Assembly (NCBI GenBank): GCA_050944015.1
Contig: JBMNQG010000010.1
Coordinates: 1 to 53,301, forward strand
DNA: 53,301 nt
Source of the DNA: DUOX01 sp050944015
GTDB taxonomy: Bacteria > Bacillota > Clostridia > Oscillospirales > Oscillospiraceae
Reading direction: 5' to 3'
The notes beneath the pieces are model-generated. The model was not told the origin of the DNA and searched no databases. It saw nothing but the letters and a program-made list of their open reading frames with translations. Positions 39,392 through 47,729 of the stretch are shown piece by piece (the first letter of the stretch is position 1; each line of letters starts with the position of its first letter). The translations under genes and the position numbers were made by a program.

Positions 39392-39426
39392 AAAAAATCA
39401 GGCGGCAGACAGCCGCCTGATTTTTT
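39392..39426. terminator. Bidirectional terminator
   Basis: A perfect 15-bp stem with core TCAGGCGGC/GCCGCCTGA, flanked by six A and six T. It works for the small plus-strand gene and for the convergent ABC permease gene. Confidence 0.92.
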
Positions 39427-39442
39427 GTTATTTGTTATATGA

Positions 39443-41107
39443 TTATAAAGCCTTAAACAGGCTCTCTCCCCTCCTGCTTAAATACAGGGCTATGACAATG
39501 ATAGCGGCAATGGGAATTGCGAGGGAGCCCGCCGTAAAAAGGAGCAAGTAATTCGGGAGCGCCGCCGCGCCCAATACAATAAGGGTGGGCAGGGCCGCCG
39601 AACCGAAAATGGAAATCATGGAGGCGGCGCTCTGCTTTACTATCTGGGCCTCGTTCTGCCACTCCAACTTCGGTAGCTTCAGGTTCACCAGCAGTCCCAG
39701 CACCGCCGAGAACAGGGCGTATACTACTGGCACCGCAATGGTCAGCACCAGTTGTATTCCCCGGATATCCAGGGCTATGGACAAGAGCACGCCGCAAATT
39801 ATGGAGACCGGCACCGTAAGGGTGAGGTTTACCAGCAGCTTGCAGAGGAATATATGCTTTGCCGGCAGTGGCAGGGATTTCAGTATCCAGATGTGCCGTC
39901 CTTCCATGGAAATGGAGCTTCCGGTGGTGCAGCTCATGGCCACCAGAATCGACAAAAACAGGGGGGCAAAAGTTCGTATCATGTTCATGCCCTCCTCGTC
40001 GGAAACAGCGGCCATAATCTGCGCCGTCAAGCCTTTGGGGAAAAGCAGGATAATGCAGAAGGCCACGGCCAGCACCAGCCCCACGGCGGTGTTGGTGACG
40101 TAAATAGTGGAGGAGAAATAGCGCCTTATTTCACGCTTGTACAGGGACCAAAGGAGGGGCTGCGACTTGATGTCCCCCGTCCTGTATTCCCTGCTCTTCA
40201 CCGGCGACGACGAGATGCGGGAGCATAACCGCCGGTATCTGTTTGAAATCAGAAGACAGAAAACAAGAAAAGCGGCTACGGATATTATCAGAAACGTCAG
40301 AATGCTGAGGATATCCATCTCCGCCACGGCCTTTACAAACATTGCCGTAGGTGGATATTTTGAGGCTATCGTATCGCCTATGCTGTCTATGCGGGAAGCC
40401 ATGGCCAGCGTGTCGGCGTTCATGCTCATGGAGCCTACCATTACAACGGCCATAAAAGCCATGGTGATTACTATGTTTACCGCAGTGCCGAAGCGCTTTG
40501 CCCGGAAGCTGACGAAAGTCACCAGTGTGCCCAGAGCAGTGCTTATTATCAGCGGTATCAAGGGAACCGCCAGCATGCAAATCAGGGCAACGGGATAAAA
40601 CAGGACGGAGACCTCCACGTAACGAACATAGACCACATAGGCCGGCACCATGAACAGCACGGTAAACAGGAGCTCGTAAAGGTAGATTACGGCTATGCGG
40701 CTGGCCGCCACAGTAAAGGGCGACACCGGCAGCGACATGACAAGGTCGTAGTCCTTGAAGGCAAACAGGGTTTTGCCGTTGGAATACACGCCCGTAATTA
40801 GTATCAGTAAGGAGGCCACCATCATCATTATGGAGAGGACTACTGTCATTGACCCTCCGGTGAGGAGCATGGCCTGGGCTATCATGTTGCTGTACATATA
40901 GCTGATCCAGAAAAAGCATATGATTACGATTATGCTAAGAATGGACTGAAACCCCATTTTCCTGCCGGCGGCGGTTCTGGGCACGGCGGACCACCCCTGC
41001 CCCAGGACCGGCGCGGATGCAGCCGGCCTGGAGTGGATGAGACTGTTTATTCCAAACCAGGACATGAGCTGCATTTTGACGAGGAGCAGAAATTTAGACT
41101 TCTTCAT
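39443..41107 (-). CDS. ABC-2 type exporter permease
   Basis: 554 aa with roughly twelve hydrophobic segments in two halves, an N-terminal cytoplasmic stretch (MKKSKFLLLVKMQLMSWFGI) and a polar loop near residues 295-325 (RRLCSRISSSPVKSREYRTG). This large permease form, paired with one ATPase, belongs to the ABC-2 exporter group. Its start overlaps the end of the ATPase gene by 14 bases. The substrate cannot be told; antimicrobial or envelope compounds are usual for the group. Confidence 0.85.
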   Translation of the reverse strand: MKKSKFLLLVKMQLMSWFGINSLIHSRPAASAPVLGQGWSAVPRTAAGRKMGFQSILSIIVIICFFWISYMYSNMIAQAMLLTGGSMTVVLSIMMMVASLLILITGVYSNGKTLFAFKDYDLVMSLPVSPFTVAASRIAVIYLYELLFTVLFMVPAYVVYVRYVEVSVLFYPVALICMLAVPLIPLIISTALGTLVTFVSFRAKRFGTAVNIVITMAFMAVVMVGSMSMNADTLAMASRIDSIGDTIASKYPPTAMFVKAVAEMDILSILTFLIISVAAFLVFCLLISNRYRRLCSRISSSPVKSREYRTGDIKSQPLLWSLYKREIRRYFSSTIYVTNTAVGLVLAVAFCIILLFPKGLTAQIMAAVSDEEGMNMIRTFAPLFLSILVAMSCTTGSSISMEGRHIWILKSLPLPAKHIFLCKLLVNLTLTVPVSIICGVLLSIALDIRGIQLVLTIAVPVVYALFSAVLGLLVNLKLPKLEWQNEAQIVKQSAASMISIFGSAALPTLIVLGAAALPNYLLLFTAGSLAIPIAAIIVIALYLSRRGESLFKAL

Positions 41108-41813
41108 TATCTATCAACTCCAAGAAAACGTCCTCCAGGCTTTCGTCCCCCCGGACTTTTTCCGTTTCGCCGCTGGCCACCAGCACGCCGTGTTTTATAA
41201 TGGCAATCTTGTTGCAGAGCCTTTCAACCACGTCAAGGACGTGGGACGAAAAGAATATGGCGCTGCCCTGGCGGCACAGCTCCTTCATGATTTCCTTCAG
41301 TGTGTGCACCGCCTTCGGGTCAAGTCCCACGAAAGGCTCGTCCAGAACCAGCAGCCTGGGGGAATGCATCAGGGCTGAAATTATGGCCAGCTTCTGCTTC
41401 ATGCCCCGGGAATAAGATGAAATCAGCCCGCCAAGATTTTCCGTCATCTCCAGCGCCTCCGCGTACCTGCGGATGCGCTCCTCCCTTACCGGCCCCGGGA
41501 CCCGGTACATGTCGCCAATGAAATTGAGGTACTGAATGCCCGTGAGATAATCGTACAGCTCCGGGTTGTCGGGTATATAGGCAGTCACTTCCTTGGCCCG
41601 GATGGGATCCGTTTTGACGGAGTGCCCGTCAATGGTTATCTCCCCCTCCTCGAAATCCAGCACCCCCACCACGGAGCGGATAAGCGTGGTTTTTCCCGCA
41701 CCGTTGTGGCCGATAAAACCGAAAATGTCCCCCAGCGACACGGTGAGGCTCAAATCCCTGACCGCTACCTTGCCGTTAGGATATACTTTTGTAAAATTCC
41801 TGATTTCCAGCAT
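41094..41813 (-). CDS. ABC-2 type exporter ATP-binding protein
   Basis: 239 aa. Walker A GHNGAGKTTLIRSV, Q-loop PDNPELYDYL, signature YSRGMKQKLAIISALMHSP, Walker B LLVLDEPFVGLDP and switch SSHVLDVVERL are present; the signature YSRGMKQK is the variant common in CcmA/DrrA-type exporters. It is the first gene of a two-gene exporter operon, with a promoter about 60 bases upstream. The ribosome site is weak, and its protein end overlaps the permease start. Confidence 0.92.
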   Translation of the reverse strand: MLEIRNFTKVYPNGKVAVRDLSLTVSLGDIFGFIGHNGAGKTTLIRSVVGVLDFEEGEITIDGHSVKTDPIRAKEVTAYIPDNPELYDYLTGIQYLNFIGDMYRVPGPVREERIRRYAEALEMTENLGGLISSYSRGMKQKLAIISALMHSPRLLVLDEPFVGLDPKAVHTLKEIMKELCRQGSAIFFSSHVLDVVERLCNKIAIIKHGVLVASGETEKVRGDESLEDVFLELIDNEEV

Positions 41814-41874
41814 CGTGTTATCACGCCCTAACGTTAGTTTTCAAAGCAAACAACGCCTCAAAAGCGTTACTTTT

Positions 41875-41902
41875 ATTGTATATGTTCCGCCGCAGAATGC
41901 AA
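41875..41902 (-). promoter_or_regulatory. Promoter of the ABC-2 exporter operon
   Basis: TTGCAT (41897-41902), 16 bases, TACAAT (41875-41880) on the minus strand. Just downstream AACGC and GCGTT form a small inverted repeat (41833-41867 region) in the leader. Confidence 0.6.
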
Positions 41903-41971
41903 GCAAAATCGCTCACTTTTTTGACTGGTGCACACGGCGCTTTGGGGCGGGGCACCAATGCCTTTCCAATA

Positions 41972-41999
41972 CAAAAACCAGCCGTCAGCCGGTTTTTAT
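41972..41999 (-). terminator. Terminator of argH
   Basis: On the minus strand ACCGGC and GCTGGT pair (one G-U) around a five-base loop, flanked by AAAA and TTTTTGTATT, about 20 bases after the argH stop. Confidence 0.75.
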
Positions 42000-42020
42000 T
42001 CAATTCACTCAATCCCGGGC

Positions 42021-43400
42021 CTAGGTCCTGCTGCGGATAAAGCCGGATATATATTCAATTTGGGCCTTTACGGAATCGGGGGCCGGGCCGCCGGGGGCCC
42101 TGCGGGCTTTCACGCAGGTCTCTAGAGAAATGGCCTCATAGACGTCCTCGCCGAAAAGGGGCGAGATTTCTCTGTACTTGTCCAGGCTCAGGGTCTCAAG
42201 GGTTTCATTGTTGGCTATGCAGTAGTTTACCAGCCTGCCCACAACGGTGTAGGCATCCCTGAAAGGCATGCCCTTCTTTACAAGATAGTCGGCGCAGTCC
42301 GTAGCGTTTATGAAACCGGCGCTGGCGGCCCTGCGCATGTTTTCAGGCAGCAGCCGCATGGTGTCCAGCATGGCGGTGAACACCGGCAGGCACTTTTTCA
42401 CCGTATCTATGGTGTCGAAAACAGGCTCCTTATCCTCCTGCATGTCCTTGTTGTAGGCCAGGGGCAGGGCCTTCATCACCGTCAGCAGGGCTATCAGATT
42501 GCCGTACACCCGGCCGGTTTTTCCCCGGACCAGTTCGGCTATGTCGGGGTTTTTCTTCTGCGGCATTATGGAGGAACCCGTAGCGAAGGCGTCGTCCAGC
42601 TCCACAAACTTAAACTCCCATGAGCACCACATGATAATCTCCTCGGAAAGGCGGGACAGGTGCATCATTAGTATGGAAAGGCAGCTCATGAGCTCGATGG
42701 CAAAATCCCTGTCCGACACCCCGTCCAGGCTGTTTTGGGTTATACGGGCAAACCCCAGCTCTTCGGCCACCCGGTGCCTGTCTATGGGGTAGGTGGTGGA
42801 GGTGAGGGCGCCGCTGCCCAGGGGACATTCGTCCATGCGCTCCATGCAGTCCTCCAGCCTGGTAACGTCCCTCAGAAGCATGTTGGCATAGGCCATCATG
42901 TAGTGGGCAAAGGTGGTGGGCTGGGCCCTCTGGAGGTGGGTATATGCGGGCATGATAACGTCGGTGCCGCCCTCCGCCAGCTTCAGGACGACCTTCATAA
43001 GCTCCAAAATCAGGCCCTTGATTTCCCCGGCTTCCTTTTTGAGATAAAGGCGGATGTCCAGAGCCACCTGGTCGTTCCTGCTGCGGGCGGTGTGGACGCG
43101 CTTGCCGGCGTCGCCAATGCGGCGGGTAAGCTCCGCCTCCACAAACATGTGTATGTCCTCGGCGTCCCTAGTAAACTCCAATTTGCCGGCCTCTATGTCC
43201 GCAAGTATCTCCTTGAGGCAGGCTATAATTTTTTCCGCCTCCGCCTGCTCTATTATGCCCTGGGCTCCCAGCATGGCCGCATGGGCCATGCTGCCCCGGA
43301 TATCCTCCCGGAACATTCTGGAATCAAAGCCAATCGACGCGTTAAGCTGGTCCACCAGCGCGTCCGTGTCCTTATCAAATCGTCCTGACCACAGTTTCAT
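42021..43400 (-). CDS. argH: Argininosuccinate lyase
   Basis: Last step of arginine synthesis: argininosuccinate to arginine and fumarate. 459 aa from MKLWSGRFDKDTDALVDQLN with GAGG eight bases upstream; a longer frame includes the promoter. It has the fumarase/aspartase signature GSSIMPQKKNPDIAE, TARSRNDQVALDIRL and THLQRAQPTTFAHYM. argG, its usual neighbour, is not present here, and the gene is a single unit with its own promoter and terminator. Confidence 0.97.
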   Translation of the reverse strand: MKLWSGRFDKDTDALVDQLNASIGFDSRMFREDIRGSMAHAAMLGAQGIIEQAEAEKIIACLKEILADIEAGKLEFTRDAEDIHMFVEAELTRRIGDAGKRVHTARSRNDQVALDIRLYLKKEAGEIKGLILELMKVVLKLAEGGTDVIMPAYTHLQRAQPTTFAHYMMAYANMLLRDVTRLEDCMERMDECPLGSGALTSTTYPIDRHRVAEELGFARITQNSLDGVSDRDFAIELMSCLSILMMHLSRLSEEIIMWCSWEFKFVELDDAFATGSSIMPQKKNPDIAELVRGKTGRVYGNLIALLTVMKALPLAYNKDMQEDKEPVFDTIDTVKKCLPVFTAMLDTMRLLPENMRRAASAGFINATDCADYLVKKGMPFRDAYTVVGRLVNYCIANNETLETLSLDKYREISPLFGEDVYEAISLETCVKARRAPGGPAPDSVKAQIEYISGFIRSRT

Positions 43401-43466
43401 ACTGATAACCTCGTTACCTGGAAAAATTAACGCCGGTTTAATCAAAACCGAATTGTCATGCCAACC

Positions 43467-43495
43467 AGTATAGCATGACCGGAAAACATTTGCAA
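43467..43495 (-). promoter_or_regulatory. Promoter of argH
   Basis: TTGCAA (43490-43495), 17 bases, TATACT (43467-43472) on the minus strand, about 65 bases before the argH start. I could not make out a clear ArgR box in the leader. Confidence 0.7.
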
Positions 43496-43541
43496 CATAA
43501 GGCAATTCTATACTGCAAGGGGTTCGAAAGGCCTGTTTTCG

Positions 43542-43582
43542 GCAATAAAAAATCTGCAACGGCGTTGCAGATTTTTTATTGC
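43542..43582. terminator. Terminator of the rubredoxin gene, 19-bp perfect stem
   Basis: A perfect 19-bp inverted repeat with a three-base loop, containing ATCTGCAAC and GTTGCAGAT with A and T runs on either side. It begins at the base after the rubredoxin stop and separates that gene from the argH promoter. It can work in both directions. Confidence 0.92.
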
Positions 43583-43741
43583 CTATGCCTTTTCAAACTT
43601 GCTCTTGGGCGCGCCGCATACGGGGCATCTGAAATCATCCGGCAGCTGGTCCCACTTTGTGCCCGGGGCAATGCCCTTCTCGGGAACACCGTCGGCCTCG
43701 TGGTACTCGAATCCGCAAACAGTGCAAACGTAAATATCCAT
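43583..43741 (-). CDS. Rubredoxin
   Basis: 52-aa iron protein with one Fe held by four cysteines: YVCTVCG (C6, C9) and RCPVCGAP (C39, C42). EYHEADGVPEKGIAPGTKW is the usual middle part. It carries electrons, often to oxygen- or peroxide-reducing enzymes in anaerobes; the partner is not in this window. GGGGG lies seven bases before the ATG. It ends in TAG at the standard length. It forms its own small transcription unit. Confidence 0.96.
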   Translation of the reverse strand: MDIYVCTVCGFEYHEADGVPEKGIAPGTKWDQLPDDFRCPVCGAPKSKFEKA

Positions 43742-43787
43742 TTAATATCCCCCATTCTTAATTGCAGTCTGCCAATATTTATGTCGT

Positions 43788-43816
43788 ATTTTACCATAAA
43801 AGATAAAACCAATCAA
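43788..43816 (-). promoter_or_regulatory. Promoter of the rubredoxin gene
   Basis: TTGATT (43811-43816), 17 bases, TAAAAT (43788-43793) on the minus strand, about 45 bases before the start codon. Confidence 0.7.
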
Positions 43817-43822
43817 TAAAAA

Positions 43823-44650
43823 TCAGCGATTAAAACGGTCATTTTTATGTTTTCTCAGAACAACGTTAAACACATTGCCTATTATCAATACCTGACCGCA
43901 GATGTAAAGCCAGAACATCAGTATAATAATTGAGGCCAGTGAGCCGTAAACCAGCGGATACCTGGCGGACATGCCAATCATCCAGGAAAAGAATATGCTT
44001 ATTACCACAAGGGCAAAGGAGGCAAGGACCGCTCCCGGCATCAGGTTGCGCTCCGTCTCCTTGGGGGCGGTGATGCGGTAAAGGCCGTATATGATAATCA
44101 GCAGCAGCGCAAACAAAACTATGAAGCGCAGCCAGCTCCATGCCTCGTTAATCTCAATAAACGACACGTGCTTGCTGACAAGGTTTAAAAACCACCTGCC
44201 GGTGACCATTACTATGACTGCAAAGTATATTACTGCCAGAAATATAAGGGAGAACAGGAAGCTGAAAACCACGGTGAAAAAGCCGGTATAGCGGGTTTTG
44301 CCCTGTATTTCGCCCATTATGTTGTGCAGGGAGCGGAAGGCCGCCGCCGAGGAACTGGCCATAAGTAGCAGTCCCGCCATAAGCATGGCGCTGTTGTTGT
44401 GGCTGCTGACGTAGTTGAGGTAATCCAGAATGGCGTCAATGGTCTCCGCGGGAATAAACCCTTTTGCGTGGACCAGAAGAGACTCCGCCTCGGGAAAGAA
44501 GTTTCCCAGCATGGCGTAAAGGCAGATGAGAGTGGGGAAAACCGAGAGGGTGAGGAAGTATGACAGCTCGGCCGCTGACCGGGAGATCTGTTTTTCAATG
44601 CACATGTTTACCAGGTTTCTCACTACGGCCACCGCTTTTTTCGCTTTCAT
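43823..44650 (-). CDS. YihY/BrkB family membrane protein
   Basis: 275 aa with six probable membrane segments. SRSAAELSYFLTLSVFPTLI near the N-terminus, the GEIQGKTRYTGFF loop and the C-terminal RYPLVYGSLASIIILMFWLY are typical of the family once wrongly annotated as RNase BN. Its biochemical function is unknown. The start has GGGGAGG upstream, and the YhfC-like gene ends 44 bases before it, so the two may be co-transcribed. Confidence 0.9.
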   Translation of the reverse strand: MKAKKAVAVVRNLVNMCIEKQISRSAAELSYFLTLSVFPTLICLYAMLGNFFPEAESLLVHAKGFIPAETIDAILDYLNYVSSHNNSAMLMAGLLLMASSSAAAFRSLHNIMGEIQGKTRYTGFFTVVFSFLFSLIFLAVIYFAVIVMVTGRWFLNLVSKHVSFIEINEAWSWLRFIVLFALLLIIIYGLYRITAPKETERNLMPGAVLASFALVVISIFFSWMIGMSARYPLVYGSLASIIILMFWLYICGQVLIIGNVFNVVLRKHKNDRFNR

Positions 44651-44694
44651 ATGGCCACCTCCCCTACAATTTTATGCAGAAAGGCTGATATTAC

Positions 44695-45495
44695 TTAAAA
44701 CCGGCTGACTGGGTCTGCAAAATACCGGGGTCCTCCAAAGGTCTTCCTGTACGTTACATAGGCATATGCGGTCATGGCTGCAGCCACTGCTATGTATACG
44801 GATTCCGTAAGGATAATATTCTCCGTGCCGCCGGCGGAGTAAAGCTCCATAACAAAAGCTGACACAGCCGCGCCGGCAAGGGAAACAATCAGGGCGACCA
44901 TATCCTTTTCTTCTTTGGCCCGCCAAACCAGTACGGACATGGAAACGGTTATCATGAAAAAGCAAATCATTTCCAGGCCGCCCAGCAGGTACACATGGGG
45001 CGGGGTATCGGCAATTTGCCTGATAAGCTGGTAGAACTCCTCCGTATCCTCCACAATGGAAGCCACCTTTTCCACCCCGTTGTTGTTCACCGCCGTCGCC
45101 AGGGAAATGTTTGAAAACATCTGAGCGCCTCCCACAAGCACCAGGCGGACCAGCGAATAGCCCAGGGCATAAGAGAGCGGCACGCCGCTTCCGGTCCTGT
45201 TCTTAAGCAGATGTTTATACGCCAGGTAATGGCCGCCTGTCACAACGAGCCCGTAGACAATGGCCTGTACCAGGGCGTATACCCACGGGCTCAGCCCAAG
45301 TTCGGACAAAATGCCCCCGGACAGGTAGCCCGCAATCAGGTAGCTGAACACGCAGTAGTACAGTATTCCAATAAGAACAGGAACAAGCATCATTTTCCTG
45401 CGGTTTGTAAGAATATACAAAAAGGGCAGCCCGAGGCTCACGCCCATGGCAATGCCCATACATGTCAAAACGCTGCCGGAAACCGTAATCTCCAT
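44695..45495 (-). CDS. YhfC-like seven-TM membrane protein, catalytic motifs apparently lost
   Basis: 266 aa with about seven or eight membrane segments and a start preceded by TTGGAGG. The overall plan resembles the YhfC family of intramembrane metalloprotease-like proteins: a loop with a long-helix motif (VVTGGHYLAYKHLLKNRTG), then SYALGYSLVRLVLVG. In that family I would expect an EExGR(Y) and a GHG-x-E motif at these places; here they read TGGHYL and GYSLVR, so protease activity is doubtful. The assignment rests on layout and these two regions and is moderate. It lies after ftsZ, with a hairpin between them. Confidence 0.6.
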   Translation of the reverse strand: MEITVSGSVLTCMGIAMGVSLGLPFLYILTNRRKMMLVPVLIGILYYCVFSYLIAGYLSGGILSELGLSPWVYALVQAIVYGLVVTGGHYLAYKHLLKNRTGSGVPLSYALGYSLVRLVLVGGAQMFSNISLATAVNNNGVEKVASIVEDTEEFYQLIRQIADTPPHVYLLGGLEMICFFMITVSMSVLVWRAKEEKDMVALIVSLAGAAVSAFVMELYSAGGTENIILTESVYIAVAAAMTAYAYVTYRKTFGGPRYFADPVSRF

Positions 45496-45514
45496 ACTTC
45501 CTCCAAAAGCAACA

Positions 45515-45547
45515 CGTCCTCCCCCGCCAGAGGGCAGAAGGAGGACG
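45515..45547 (-). terminator. Probable terminator of ftsZ
   Basis: CGTCCTCC and GGAGGACG form an 8-bp stem with an inner GCCCTC/GAGGGC-like stem. On the minus strand TGTTGCTTTTGG follows, a weak T run that includes the ribosome site of the next gene, so read-through is likely. Confidence 0.5.
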
Positions 45548-45567
45548 ATTAGTAGTTTAGATTTTTG

Positions 45568-46695
45568 TTACTTGGAATTGAAGATTCTAAAAATGCTGTC
45601 GAAAGGGTCCTCATCTTCTGGTGGAGTTGCGGGAGCTTCCGTCTTGGCTTTGGCCGCCTCAGCCATCTCTGTGGCGGCGGTGAAGAGTCCCTGCTTTTTC
45701 TCCTCAGCAGATTCGGCATTTTCCTTGTTCTTTACAGGGCCCTCGTCAAAGCCGGTTGCAATAACTGTGACCCTGATCTCGTCGTCCAAGGTGTCGTCAA
45801 AGGTTGCGCCGAAAATAATGTTAGCATCGGAATGGGCCGCTGACTGAATCAGGTTTGCTGCAGCTTCCACATCCTCAAGACCCATATCCAAAGAACCGGT
45901 AATGTTAATGAGAACGCCCCGAGCGCCGTCAATGGAGGTTTCCATAAGGGGGCTGGCGATAGCCGCTCTGGCGGCATCCTCAGCCTTGCCCTTGCCTGCC
46001 GCGCGCCCTACGCCCATGTGGGCATATCCGGCATTTTTCATTATCGTGGTTACGTCGGCAAAGTCCAGATTAATGAACCCGGTATTCTTTATAAGGTCGG
46101 AAATGCTTGTAACTGCCTGACGCAGCACATCGTCTGCAATTTCAAAAGCGTTGGCAAAAGTGACCTTCTGGTCCGTCGCGTATTTGAGCCGGTCGTTAGG
46201 AATAATGAGGAGGGAATCAACCTTACCCAGGAGTTCCTTGATTCCTGCCTCCGCGCGCTTCATGCGCTGCTTGCCCTCAAAGCTGAAGGGCTTTGTGACC
46301 ACTGCCACGGTGAGTATCCCGGATTCCCTGGCGATATCCGCAATTATGGGGGCCGCGCCGGTGCCGGTTCCGCCGCCCATGCCTGCGGTTATAAAAACCA
46401 TATCGGCATCTTCAAGGCACTTGGCAATGCTGTTGCGGCTCTCTTCCGCGCTCTTCTTGCCGATTTCAGGGTCGCTGCCCGCGCCCTGACCGTGGGTAAT
46501 CTTCTCGCCAATTTGTATCTTTTGATCCGCTGATGAAGCAGCGAGGGCCTGCTTGTCCGTATTTACGGCGATGAATTCCACTCCCGTGGTTCCGGAACTG
46601 ACCATCCTGTTGACAACATTATTTCCCGCACCGCCAACACCGACAACCTTTATTGTCACGACATTCTCGGGGCCGGTCTCAAGTGTAAACGACAT
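45568..46695 (-). CDS. ftsZ: Cell division protein FtsZ
   Basis: Tubulin-like GTPase of the division ring, 375 aa from MSFTLETGPENVVTIKVVG; the preceding ATG two codons earlier is too close to GGGAGG. Features are VGVGGAGNNVVNRMV, the tubulin signature GGGTGTGAAP and the T7-loop NLDFADVTTIMKNAG. The C-terminal linker is short, and the C-terminal peptide is EDPFDSIFRIFNSK, unlike the DIPTFLRR type of Bacillus and Escherichia. There is no ftsA beside it, so the ring is probably tethered by SepF, to be found elsewhere. It has its own promoter. Confidence 0.98.
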   Translation of the reverse strand: MSFTLETGPENVVTIKVVGVGGAGNNVVNRMVSSGTTGVEFIAVNTDKQALAASSADQKIQIGEKITHGQGAGSDPEIGKKSAEESRNSIAKCLEDADMVFITAGMGGGTGTGAAPIIADIARESGILTVAVVTKPFSFEGKQRMKRAEAGIKELLGKVDSLLIIPNDRLKYATDQKVTFANAFEIADDVLRQAVTSISDLIKNTGFINLDFADVTTIMKNAGYAHMGVGRAAGKGKAEDAARAAIASPLMETSIDGARGVLINITGSLDMGLEDVEAAANLIQSAAHSDANIIFGATFDDTLDDEIRVTVIATGFDEGPVKNKENAESAEEKKQGLFTAATEMAEAAKAKTEAPATPPEDEDPFDSIFRIFNSK

Positions 46696-46794
46696 ATCCA
46701 TTGCCTCCCATTATTTTTTCTCAGGCCGGCACCCATGAGGCCCGGCGTTGTATCTCGTATCTTTGCATCATATTTATCTTCTTTATATTGTCTT

Positions 46795-46823
46795 ATTTTA
46801 TAACGTTTTTTCCCACAGGTCAA
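46795..46823 (-). promoter_or_regulatory. Promoter of ftsZ
   Basis: TTGACC (46818-46823), 17 bases, TAAAAT (46795-46800) on the minus strand, in the 170-base gap between ftsQ and ftsZ. It would let ftsZ be expressed apart from the mur genes. Confidence 0.8.
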
Positions 46824-46872
46824 TACTCTTTTGTAATATTATGTGAACCAAAGCAAAGTTTGCTGCGCTCCG

Positions 46873-47622
46873 TTAATCGGGACTGAAGTGAGCCTTTTTG
46901 TCGATAGAGAGATCAATGGTTCCCGCGTCTCCCTGGGCAAGCTGGGAAACGGCGCTGAGCAAAAGCTCGAATTTATAATCAATATTCTCATTTTTGCCCA
47001 TTTTTACTACAAATCTGCCCAGATAATCAAAAGTCGGATTTGCCACGTTGGACATGTCAATCTCTGTCACATCTCCTGCCATGCCCCGAGACTCTATCCT
47101 GCCGAGCAACTCCGCAAGATAGCTGACCTTCGGGCTCTCCCCCTCGCCGGGGGATATAACCTCTCCCTCGGAAGGCGAAATTGGCGACAGGCCTGTTATT
47201 CTTATCATCCCCCCCGTTTCCGCAGGTCTTACCTTTTCAAGCAGCTTGCATTCGCTGTCTATCAGCCAGGTGTCGCTTTCAGACGTCACGTAAGCAATTG
47301 CTCTGCTTTCTTCTATCTCAATAATCAGTTTGTTGGGCAGACTGCGGGTAATTGAAGCCTCCGATACATAGGGAAGCTTTGAAAACAGCCTGCTGATGGC
47401 TTTAAATCGGTTTATGAAAAACAGGTTGTCCCCCTTCTCAAGGCCGGAAACTTCAATTATCTCTTCAGGAGCATAAATATTGTTTCCCACCACCTCGATT
47501 GTGGAGATGCGGAAAAACACGCTCATAGCGAAAGTGAGAGCTGCGCATATGATGATAAAAGACAGAGAAGTGTATAAGGCGTTCCTGTTTTTCTTTCTCT
47601 TACGGGGGCGGGCCTGTCCCAT
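46873..47622 (-). CDS. ftsQ: Cell division protein FtsQ/DivIB
   Basis: 249 aa started at MGQARPRKRKKNRNALYTSL, preceded by GAGAGGGTG; a longer frame adds residues that are not family-like. A basic cytoplasmic N-terminus, one membrane segment (about residues 17-38), then a POTRA domain (FRISTIEVVGNNIYAPEEII) and a beta domain with SRAIAYVTSESDTWLIDSEC. It assembles with FtsL and FtsB (DivIC) outside the membrane and controls septal synthesis. It follows murA after a hairpin and precedes ftsZ. Confidence 0.92.
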   Translation of the reverse strand: MGQARPRKRKKNRNALYTSLSFIIICAALTFAMSVFFRISTIEVVGNNIYAPEEIIEVSGLEKGDNLFFINRFKAISRLFSKLPYVSEASITRSLPNKLIIEIEESRAIAYVTSESDTWLIDSECKLLEKVRPAETGGMIRITGLSPISPSEGEVISPGEGESPKVSYLAELLGRIESRGMAGDVTEIDMSNVANPTFDYLGRFVVKMGKNENIDYKFELLLSAVSQLAQGDAGTIDLSIDKKAHFSPD

Positions 47623-47676
47623 TTGATTGTTCACCCTCTCAGCATGTTTAGGCCGGGTGTCGGCACATATTTTCCG

Positions 47677-47708
47677 GCCGGGCGGGTTATCGGCGTAATC
47701 CGCCCGGC
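47677..47708 (-). repeat. 13-bp hairpin between murA and ftsQ
   Basis: GCCGGGCGGGTTA and TAATCCGCCCGGC (one G-U pair) around a six-base loop. No T run follows on the minus strand, so it is better read as an intercistronic stem that may stabilise or process the mRNA. Confidence 0.7.
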
Positions 47709-47729
47709 ATATGTACACTGCCCGAGCGA

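Noticed and set aside
41821..42012. 63-codon minus-strand frame between argH and the ABC ATPase gene
   Set aside because: It overlaps the exporter promoter and the argH terminator, has no clear ribosome site and no family features.
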